Shown here in pieces: positions 8,929-14,855 of a DNA stretch of 19,199 bases. The DNA comes from Bacillota bacterium (GTDB lineage Bacteria > Bacillota > Clostridia > Christensenellales > CAG-138). A model generated the notes under the pieces. The model ran no database searches. It was not told the DNA's origin and saw only the letters and a list, made by a program, of their open reading frames with translations. The position numbers were made by a program, and so were the translations under genes. The stretch's first letter is position 1. Each line of letters opens with the position of its first letter. The stretch covers positions 1-19,199 of the forward strand of contig JAEWYV010000224.1 of assembly GCA_023458615.1 (NCBI GenBank), read 5' to 3'.

Positions 8929-10357
8929 CGGCTACTACAGTTCCGATCAAAAGCATGGCAACAACGAAAACAAAGGCGGTAACGCATTTGCTACCGTTAT
9001 CATCATCGCAGTGATTCTGCTTCTTGCGCTTATGGTGATTGGCCTCTTCTGGCCGAGTCTGCTAGGCGTTGATCCGATGGCGACACTGGTAAACGCAACA
9101 CCTACGCCCTCTATGACGCAGGCGGTGGAGGTGACCCCTACGCCGGAACCAGGTACAACTGCTTTACCGGAGGATACGCAGCCGCCGGAGAATACACAAG
9201 CGCCGGAAACCGAACCGACCGCGATTCCTGAGCCGACAGCAACCCCCTATGTCAGCGCTGAGGATCGCCAGATGCCGACACTGGATGGCATTGCGCCAAC
9301 ACTGCCCGCTCTGCCGGGATATGAAAGCAACCCGATTCCGGATATCTACGATGCGGTTTCACCCGGCGTAGTCGGCGTGCTGAATTACAGACAGTCGCAG
9401 AGCGCAAAGGGCAAGACATATGACGAGCTCTATGGCAGCGGAACGGGATTTGTCGTCTCGAGTGCCGGATATATCCTAACCAATGCGCATGTTGTGGACG
9501 GCGCCAACAAGATCACGGTTAAGGTCTATGGCGAAGAGGAAGAAAGAGATGCGCTCCTGATTGGTTCTGACACCGAAACCGACATTGCCGTGCTGAAGGT
9601 GAATAACGCCTCGCTTCATCCGCTTGTTCTGGGCGATTCCGATCAGGTTCGGGTTGGCGAATATGTGCTTGCCATCGGCAATCCGCTCTCAACGGACGAG
9701 CTTGCCAACACCATTACCTATGGCATCATCAGCGCGACAAAGCGCGAGGTGACCATCGATAACTACACCAACACCTACCTGCAGACCGACGCTGCCATTA
9801 ACTTTGGCAACAGCGGCGGCCCGCTCATCAACATGAAGGGCGAGGTCATCGGCATCAACAGCGCCAAGACGGTAACCGCCGGATATGACGAGATGGGGAA
9901 CGCTTTGAGCGCGGAGGGTATAGGCTTTGCATTGCCGATCAATCAGGTGCAGAAGATCATGCAGGTGCTCATCACCAAAGGCTATATTGAACGCCCCGGC
10001 ATTGGCGTTACGGTAGCAACCGTGACAGCGGATATGGCGGAGGAAGCAGGCGTACCGGCCGGTGTATTGGTTGAAAGCGTGGTAAAAGGCAAACCTGCTG
10101 ATCAAGCGGGCGTTCTAGCGGGCGATATTATTCTAGAGGCCAACGGCGAGCAGGTATCGACGCACGAACAGCTGGTCAGCCTTGTAAAAGGATGTATGAT
10201 CGGGGATCAATTGAAGGTAAAGGTCTATCGTGATGGAAAAACACTGGATTTGACCATCGTGATCGGGAACAAGTCTGAGATGAACTTCAACGACGTGGTT
10301 GGCGAAGCAACGCCAATTCCGCTGCCGGATATCTTCGCAACACCCGCCCCAAACTAA
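8918..10357 (+). CDS. htrA: HtrA/DegP-like membrane-anchored serine protease with PDZ domain
   Basis: A 479-residue S1C protease that degrades or refolds misfolded proteins outside the membrane (family role). A short cytoplasmic N-terminus is followed by one membrane segment (residues about 25-45) and a P/T/E-rich linker (about 53-110, TPTPEP-type). The trypsin-like domain has catalytic triad H191 (TNAHVVDG), D222 (TETDIAVLKV) and S299 (NFGNSGGPL). One PDZ domain lies at about 355-455, and a short P-rich tail ends the protein. All three catalytic residues are present. The ATG at 8918 follows GGAGG and overlaps the kinase gene by 11 bases, so the two are translated from one mRNA. HtrA genes are classic targets of envelope-stress two-component systems. 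Here the target would be built into the sensor operon, which is inference. Confidence 0.95.
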   Translation: MEYNGYYSSDQKHGNNENKGGNAFATVIIIAVILLLALMVIGLFWPSLLGVDPMATLVNATPTPSMTQAVEVTPTPEPGTTALPEDTQPPENTQAPETEPTAIPEPTATPYVSAEDRQMPTLDGIAPTLPALPGYESNPIPDIYDAVSPGVVGVLNYRQSQSAKGKTYDELYGSGTGFVVSSAGYILTNAHVVDGANKITVKVYGEEEERDALLIGSDTETDIAVLKVNNASLHPLVLGDSDQVRVGEYVLAIGNPLSTDELANTITYGIISATKREVTIDNYTNTYLQTDAAINFGNSGGPLINMKGEVIGINSAKTVTAGYDEMGNALSAEGIGFALPINQVQKIMQVLITKGYIERPGIGVTVATVTADMAEEAGVPAGVLVESVVKGKPADQAGVLAGDIILEANGEQVSTHEQLVSLVKGCMIGDQLKVKVYRDGKTLDLTIVIGNKSEMNFNDVVGEATPIPLPDIFATPAPN

Positions 10358-10388
10358 AACTTACTATTCACATCAACTTTGAGACGAA

Positions 10389-10420
10389 AACAGCGGCGCT
10401 TACGGGCGCCGCTGTTGTTT
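10389..10420. terminator. Bidirectional terminator between htrA (+) and the Ppx/GppA gene (-)
   Basis: A perfect 11-bp stem (10389-10399 AACAGCGGCGC with 10406-10416 GCGCCGCTGTT) with a six-base loop. On the plus strand it is followed by a broken T tract (GTTTGCTT); on the minus strand by TTTTCGTC. It sits between two convergent genes, so one hairpin probably serves both. Confidence 0.85.
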
Positions 10421-10448
10421 GCTTGTGATTGCAGTCATGATTCGTTAC

Positions 10449-11363
10449 CTACTTGGTGAGCATATGGAATAAATGCAGGGCATACCCGTCCAAACCATCT
10501 GAAAGGGTTGCCTGGAGGCGGGTACAGTGCAGCCGTTCCATCACATATTGCAGAATCACGCCGCCATGCAAAATGACATCGTGTCGATCCTTAAGCAATG
10601 GCACACGGGCGCGCTCCGCGTCCCCCATGCTGTTGAGCGCGCTTAAAACAGCGCGCAGCGCAAAGAGCTCAATTCGCTTTCCATCCTGCCAGGGCACAAA
10701 TTCGTTTTGCCCCTCGCAAAGCAACGCAAGCGTGGTAATCGTACCGCCAACGCCAAGTAATTCTTCCGAGCCATGCAGTCTCTCGCTGGAACGGATGGAG
10801 CGCTCAGGCGCGTCGTCAGCCGGCAATCCGAACAACCCGGAAAGAATGGGGTAGAGAGCGTCAGTAATCATCGACAAATCTTCATAAGGAGCCAGATCCT
10901 TTGCGCGAACGCAGCCAATGGGCCAACTCTCGCGGGAAGCCGCGCGGACAATCTGCGTGCTGCCGCCGCCAATATCGACGATGGTGTGTCCGCCGTCCGG
11001 GTCAGCACCCTGCTGGGCAAAAGAGGCTTCCTCGGGGCCCGTTAATATGCAGGCATGCCCCGCGCCAATGATCTCCTCAACAGAATCTATAAAGAATTGC
11101 CCATTGATTGCGTCTCGCACAGCGCTGGTAGCATACGCATACGATAAAAAACCCTGCGCTGAAAGTTCGGCGTGAACCGAACGAATCACGAGCAGGGATT
11201 GCAGCATTCGAGCTTGGGACAGCATCTTGCTCTCCGCCAATCCTTCAGCAAGGCGCGTGGTGTAAACACGCTTTGTACCAACCTGCGGCTGACCGAACGC
11301 GTCTGTGGTCAAGCGCGCGGTGCGAACGGAGTTGCTGCCAATATCAAAAACGAGCAGTTTCAT
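10449..11363 (-). CDS. Ppx/GppA-family phosphatase (exopolyphosphatase-like)
   Basis: A 304-residue protein of the ASKHA fold, the short type without the C-terminal HD and extra domains of E. coli Ppx (about 500). Family motifs are visible: FDIGSNSVR (residues 6-14), YATSAVRDA (about 77-85), the catalytic-Glu region GPEEASF (E111/E112), the phosphate loop VDIGGGSTQIV (129-139) and GVGGTITTLA (204-213). Family members hydrolyse polyphosphate or pppGpp; which one is acted on here cannot be told. The ATG overlaps the stop of the upstream DivIC-like gene as ATGA, and no Shine-Dalgarno site is evident, so translation is probably coupled. In many Clostridia a DivIC-like gene and a Ppx/GppA gene are neighbours, often with an S1-domain gene between them; here that gene is absent. 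Confidence 0.9.
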   Translation of the reverse strand: MKLLVFDIGSNSVRTARLTTDAFGQPQVGTKRVYTTRLAEGLAESKMLSQARMLQSLLVIRSVHAELSAQGFLSYAYATSAVRDAINGQFFIDSVEEIIGAGHACILTGPEEASFAQQGADPDGGHTIVDIGGGSTQIVRAASRESWPIGCVRAKDLAPYEDLSMITDALYPILSGLFGLPADDAPERSIRSSERLHGSEELLGVGGTITTLALLCEGQNEFVPWQDGKRIELFALRAVLSALNSMGDAERARVPLLKDRHDVILHGGVILQYVMERLHCTRLQATLSDGLDGYALHLFHMLTK

Positions 11364-11827
11364 GGCGCGAGCGTTACCACCGCGATGTCTGGCGGTGAAG
11401 TCGGGAGTGGCGTCGGCGCAGCTGTCGCCTTTGGCGTAGGCGTTGTCAGCGAGGGTAGCGGCGTCGGCGTTTCGGCAAACTTAGGTGTTGCGGCTGCGGC
11501 CGTAGTGTCATCGTAGAATTTCCAGTCGCCCTCAAAGACGTAACCCAATTTTTCACGGGCATATTGAATCATATAATCGGTGGTCTGCATGTATTCTAAC
11601 ATGCGTTCAAGCCGCTCTTCTTCAACCTTTTTGGAGTCGAGCGTTGTTTGCAGCTCAATCTTCTTGCTGGCAATGCTCTCCAGCTTGGTCTGTTGGGAAA
11701 GATATACACCGCCGAGCACGAAGAACACGAGGATAAAAAAGAGTATCAAATAGCGCGACCGAATGCGAAATCCGGTCGGAGCATGATCAATTCGTTCTGT
11801 AGATCTGTCTACTGGTCTATTTGCCAT
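11360..11827 (-). CDS. Septum formation initiator, DivIC/FtsB-like, with Pro/Thr-rich tail
   Basis: A 155-residue bitopic division protein. It has a basic cytoplasmic N-terminus (residues 1-25), a membrane segment (about 26-43, YLILFFILVFFVLGGVYL), a coiled coil (about 44-83), and the hallmark C-terminal segment IQYAREKLGYVFEGDWKFYD (88-107). The family normally ends about here, near 105-125 residues. This one adds about 45 residues of Ala/Pro/Thr-rich tail with TPTPLP-type repeats, probably outside the membrane. DivIC/FtsB acts with FtsL and DivIB/FtsQ in the divisome. The ATG at 11827 is chosen because it precedes the normal N-terminus MANRPVDRST. The frame is open to an ATG at 11923, but that extension is Cys/Phe/Tyr-rich and unlike the family. 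No Shine-Dalgarno site precedes 11827, and a TGn-type -10 lies seven bases upstream. Confidence 0.85.
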   Translation of the reverse strand: MANRPVDRSTERIDHAPTGFRIRSRYLILFFILVFFVLGGVYLSQQTKLESIASKKIELQTTLDSKKVEEERLERMLEYMQTTDYMIQYAREKLGYVFEGDWKFYDDTTAAAATPKFAETPTPLPSLTTPTPKATAAPTPLPTSPPDIAVVTLAP

Positions 11828-11834
11828 GGTGTGT

Positions 11835-11843
11835 ATATTAGCA
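11835..11843 (-). promoter_or_regulatory. Extended -10 element for the DivIC-like gene (possible leaderless start)
   Basis: On the minus strand TGC-TAATAT (11843 to 11835) lies seven bases before ATG 11827, so the predicted transcript start falls at or next to the ATG. The -35 (TTTTAT, 11863-11858) is weak, which extended -10 promoters tolerate. An alternative lone TATAAT on the minus strand (11951-11946) would give a leader of about 110 bases. Confidence 0.5.
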
Positions 11844-11927
11844 CAATCGGAATAAAAATAAAAGAGAAGGCACAAGAGGTTTTCAAAATAGTAACACGAA
11901 GTTGATAATAAAGAGGTTTTCATTTAT

Positions 11928-12434
11928 TTCATATTGAGAATCTTTATTATAAACATGCATTGAGCTGGAGGACCTGATTTTATGCAAATGTAGCATTAGA
12001 TCACTTAATTTCCCGTTGAAGCTCTATGCAAAGCACGCCGAAACATATACTGTAACAAATGGAATCATTTCGTATGGCGAAAACCATACATTCGATCTTT
12101 TTGCATCTATATCCGCTGTAACCTTCATGACACTGGCTGATGAAGGATCATGAATTCTATTACAACAGCAAAGCAGTAGAAAGTATGCCGGTGCATGACT
12201 CTCGAATTGTTACGTAAAGAATGTTACATTTTTCTACATATTAGTATTAGCATTTTATCTGCCTTTCACAAATCTCTGAAAAAGGCAGATATTATCGATC
12301 AAATCCGTGCAGCCGCTTGTGAAAAAAGAGTGGCGCATATTGACAAAAACACTGCCCGACGATATGATTTCTTCATCCAAGAGGTCACATCGAATCATAC
12401 TTCTTGATTTCGTTAACAGGTAGATTGTTTTACC
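11928..12434. other. AT-rich intergenic region with possible decayed coding remnants
   Basis: About 500 bases with no recognisable intact gene. GC by hand count over 11941-12300 is about 36%, clearly below the flanking genes. On the plus strand three protein-like stretches lie in different frames: 11953-12153 (no start, ends LADEGS), 12140-12217 (ATG start, ends HDSRIVT) and 12195-12407 (70 codons, ends SNHTS). They overlap end to end as frameshifted pieces of a lost gene would. None matches a family I recognise. The last overlaps the rho promoter, which argues against it being a working gene. Nothing convincing is seen on the minus strand. Confidence 0.4.
12340..12368 (+). promoter_or_regulatory. 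Strong sigma-A-type promoter of rho
   Basis: -35 TTGACA (12340-12345, perfect), a 17-base spacer, and -10 TATGAT (12363-12368, five of six). The predicted start near 12375 gives a leader of about 78 bases before the TTG start. Rho genes are commonly autoregulated by early termination in the leader; no specific site for this is visible here. Confidence 0.85.
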
Positions 12435-12452
12435 GTGGAGAGGAGCTTACAA

Positions 12453-14354
12453 TTGAACAAGGAACAGCTGGAGGAGAAGAGCCTTGGGGACTTGCGCGAA
12501 ATTGCAAGACTACAGGGTGTAAAATCCTTAACCAAATATCGAAAAGGCGAGCTTGTTGAGATCATTATGGCGGGTGGCACTGTGCCTCCCGATTTTTCGT
12601 CTTCTGACGAGCAGGAATCCCAAGAGGAGCCGTTTGAGGCACAGTCGCAAGAAAACGGTGAAGCGCGCGGCATGGACGCGGGCGAAGAAATGCGGGATCG
12701 CGCCTCTCAACAGGAGATGGACGGCTATCGCAGATCGGGATATACGCCAAGACCATATCAACAAAACAAGTCGTATTATGATAACAACCGCCCGCAACAG
12801 GGTGGTTATCAAAGAAGGCAATATTCTCCTCAAGGCGGTTACCAACAGGGATATAACCAGCAAAACAGCTATCAACAGGGCGGCGGTTATCAGCAGGGCG
12901 GTTATCAGTCCGGCGGATATCAGCAGCAGAGTGGATATAACCAGAACAGCGGCTATCAGCAGCGCAGCAGCTATCAGCAGAATAACTATCAGCAGGGTGC
13001 TTATCAGGCGGGCACGGGCTATCAGCAGGGTGGGTATCAGCAGAGCGGATACCAACCCGCTAGCTTTGGCGCGGATCAAGCAGGCGCGGATGCCGACCAG
13101 CGTTTTCGCCCTCGCAATCCCGAAGGATACTTTAACAAGGATTACGGAACAAGCAACCCGGCTGTCCCAGAGATTTTGCAGACAGGCGACTGTGGAGACG
13201 CAGAAGGCGTTCTGGAAGTATTACCCGATGGATACGGCTTCTTAAGAAGCGAAAACTACCTCTCCGGTCAGCATGATGTTTATGTTTCAATTGCCCAGAT
13301 TCGTCGTTTTGGCCTGCGCACGGGCGATATGGTTACGGGTAAGACCCGACCTTCCAAGGAAGGGGAACGTTTTCTGGCGCTTCTCTATATTACGGCGGTC
13401 AACGGCGAGTCGCCGGAGAGCATCGTCGAAAGAAAACCGTTTGAAGAGCTGGTTCCGGTCTTTCCAAACGAGCGCTATACGTTGGAGCTGCCCGGAAACA
13501 ACAGCCTCGCAATTCGCCTGATCGATCTGATCGCGCCAATCGGCAAAGGTCAGCGCGCCATGATCGTCTCCCAGCCCAAGGCGGGCAAAACAACCCTGCT
13601 CAAGAGTATTGCCAACGGTATCTCGAAGAATTATCCCGATTCTCACCTGATCGTTCTTCTCATTGATGAACGTCCGGAAGAGGTAACCGACATGCAGCGC
13701 TCCATCAAGGGCGAGGTGCTCTATTCCACCTTTGACGAGCTGCCGGAACATCACACGCGTGTCGCTGAGATGGTTCAGGAGCGCGCAATGCGCCTCGTCG
13801 AGATGGGCAAGGACGTCGTGATTCTGCTGGACAGCTTAACAAGGCTTTCCCGCGCATATAACCTGACCATTCCGCCGACAGGCAGGACGCTCTCTGGTGG
13901 TATGGATCCGGGTGCGTTGCATAAGCCAAAGCGCTTCTTCGGCGCCGCGCGTAAGATTGAAAATGGCGGCAGCCTCACCATTATCGCAACTGCGCTTACC
14001 GAAACGGGAAGCCGCATGGATGACATGGTCTATGAAGAATTCAAGGGCACGGGCAATATGGAGATCCACTTGGATCGCAAGCTCAGTGAACGTAGAATTT
14101 TCCCCGCAATCGATATCTACAAGTCCGGCACACGGAGGGAGGACCTGCTGCTTTCGACGGAGGAATTGGAAGCGGTTCGTACGATTCGCCGTGTTCTTGC
14201 CGGCGGTAATCCGGCGGACGTGACCGAGCATCTGATCAGTATGCTTGAAAAAACCAACAACAACGAGGAGTTTCTCCAGCGGTTGAAGGAATGGGTCGGC
14301 ATCTATGAGAAGGATGGATACACAACGATGTCCACAAGTCGCTTTGGCAAATAA
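12453..14354 (+). CDS. rho: Transcription termination factor Rho with Q/G/Y/N-rich prion-like insert
   Basis: A hexameric RNA translocase that ends transcription at Rho-dependent sites. At 633 residues it is about 200 longer than E. coli Rho (419). It begins with a Rho N-terminal helical domain (residues about 1-40, EKSLGDLREIARLQGVKSLT). An acidic stretch and then a low-complexity insert follow (residues 96-204: 32 Q, 21 G, 20 Y and 9 N of 109). The RNA-binding cold-shock fold is at about 245-310 (EGVLEVLPDGYGFLRS). The motor has Walker A SQPKAGKTTL and Walker B VVILLDSLTRLSRAYN. The ATPase and RNA-loop regions look intact. TTG 12453 is the preferred start: GAGAGGAG lies seven bases upstream, and it gives the normal N-terminus NKEQLEEK. 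An in-frame GTG at 12435 has no Shine-Dalgarno site. No terminator follows, so transcripts may run on into rpmE. Confidence 0.97.
   Translation: MNKEQLEEKSLGDLREIARLQGVKSLTKYRKGELVEIIMAGGTVPPDFSSSDEQESQEEPFEAQSQENGEARGMDAGEEMRDRASQQEMDGYRRSGYTPRPYQQNKSYYDNNRPQQGGYQRRQYSPQGGYQQGYNQQNSYQQGGGYQQGGYQSGGYQQQSGYNQNSGYQQRSSYQQNNYQQGAYQAGTGYQQGGYQQSGYQPASFGADQAGADADQRFRPRNPEGYFNKDYGTSNPAVPEILQTGDCGDAEGVLEVLPDGYGFLRSENYLSGQHDVYVSIAQIRRFGLRTGDMVTGKTRPSKEGERFLALLYITAVNGESPESIVERKPFEELVPVFPNERYTLELPGNNSLAIRLIDLIAPIGKGQRAMIVSQPKAGKTTLLKSIANGISKNYPDSHLIVLLIDERPEEVTDMQRSIKGEVLYSTFDELPEHHTRVAEMVQERAMRLVEMGKDVVILLDSLTRLSRAYNLTIPPTGRTLSGGMDPGALHKPKRFFGAARKIENGGSLTIIATALTETGSRMDDMVYEEFKGTGNMEIHLDRKLSERRIFPAIDIYKSGTRREDLLLSTEELEAVRTIRRVLAGGNPADVTEHLISMLEKTNNNEEFLQRLKEWVGIYEKDGYTTMSTSRFGK
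12738..13064 (+). repeat. Imperfect tandem repeat coding the YQQGG-type low-complexity domain of Rho
   Basis: In-frame repeats of about 4-8 codons centred on Tyr-Gln-Gln. The 9-mer TATCAGCAG occurs seven times between 12888 and 13043, with TATCAACAG and TACCAACAG variants earlier. The 5' part mixes CAA and CAG while the 3' part is almost all CAG, as expected if the 3' copies spread more recently by slippage or unequal recombination. All copies keep the rho frame. Confidence 0.9.
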
Positions 14355-14405
14355 CCTTTGCTTCGAATATTGCGGCGCAAAAAGCGTTAAATGTTCAAAA
14401 AACTA

Positions 14406-14434
14406 TTGATTTTTCAGATGTTTATCGCTATAAT
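14406..14434 (+). promoter_or_regulatory. Promoter of rpmE
   Basis: -35 TTGATT (14406-14411), a 17-base spacer, and a perfect -10 TATAAT (14429-14434). The leader to ATG 14469 is about 28 bases and includes the Shine-Dalgarno AAAGGAGTGATC. Confidence 0.85.
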
Positions 14435-14468
14435 TGCCAATGGTAGTGTTTTAAAGGAGTGATCAATC

Positions 14469-14666
14469 ATGAAGAAGGATATTCATCCGAAATATGGCGA
14501 AGCGACCGTTCGCTGTGCTTGCGGCGAGACCTTCAAAGCCGGTTCCACCAAAGAGGAACTGTCCGTTGAAATCTGCAGCAAGTGCCATCCGTTTTTCACC
14601 GGCAAACAGAAGCTCGTGGATAGCGGCGGACGTGTTGACCGTTTCAAAAAGCGTTACGGTCTGTAA
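14469..14666 (+). CDS. rpmE: 50S ribosomal protein L31, zinc-binding type
   Basis: A 65-residue ribosomal protein bL31, which bridges the two ribosomal subunits. It keeps the four zinc-ligand cysteines C16, C18, C36 and C39 (RCACGETF and ICSKCHPFFTG), so it is the C+ form rather than the zinc-independent YtiA type. The N-terminus MKKDIHPKYG and the end GGRVDRFKKRYGL are typical. The start is fixed by GGAGTGATC upstream. It has its own promoter after rho and its own terminator. The rho-rpmE neighbourhood is widely shared among Bacillota. Confidence 0.98.
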   Translation: MKKDIHPKYGEATVRCACGETFKAGSTKEELSVEICSKCHPFFTGKQKLVDSGGRVDRFKKRYGL

Positions 14667-14674
14667 GAAACGTG

Positions 14675-14709
14675 AAAACCTTCCCTTTCATAGGGGGAGG
14701 TTTTTTCTT
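14675..14709 (+). terminator. Intrinsic terminator after rpmE
   Basis: An 11-bp stem (14675-14685 AAAACCTTCCC with 14694-14704 GGGGAGGTTTT, one wobble) and an 8-base loop, with Ts continuing to 14706 and then CTT. Its T tract touches the -35 of the next promoter. Confidence 0.9.
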
Positions 14710-14737
14710 GCCCGCGGTATTTCGCATATGATACAAT
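14708..14737 (+). promoter_or_regulatory. Promoter of the yqhQ-prmC operon
   Basis: -35 TTGCCC (14708-14713), an 18-base spacer, and -10 TACAAT (14732-14737) with extended -10 TG at 14729-14730. The predicted start near 14744 gives a leader of about 110 bases before yqhQ. A 33-residue reading frame (14748-14849) begins almost at the transcript start. Confidence 0.7.
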
Positions 14738-14855
14738 AGTCCGAACCATGCAGGCAAACGGGCGATCGGCTGCAGAATTACATTCTCAAACGCTAGACGG
14801 AACGATCGTAGATTGTTGCACGCATGGAAAGCAAAACAAGGGGAAATAAACCGGA

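Noticed and set aside
11172..11516. A plus-strand Gly/Val-rich frame opposite the Ppx and DivIC-like genes
   Set aside because: The Gly/Val repeats are the complement of the Pro/Thr-rich tail of the DivIC-like protein; there is no independent support.
11828..11923. A 32-residue N-terminal extension of the DivIC-like protein from ATG 11923
   Set aside because: The extension is Cys/Phe/Tyr-rich, lacks a Shine-Dalgarno site and is unlike the family's short basic N-terminus.
12195..12407. A 70-codon plus-strand frame upstream of rho as a small gene
   Set aside because: It has no Shine-Dalgarno site, no recognisable family, and contains the strong rho promoter. It is kept only as a possible remnant.
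12888..13043. Regular short repeats as a CRISPR array
   Set aside because: Units are about 9-24 bases, in frame, without constant-length spacers, and lie inside the intact rho gene.
12528..13079. A 183-codon minus-strand frame rich in Leu, Ile and Ala that looks like a membrane protein
   Set aside because: It is the complement of the Tyr-Gln-Gln codon repeats in rho; the hydrophobic look is forced by those codons and there is no start signal.
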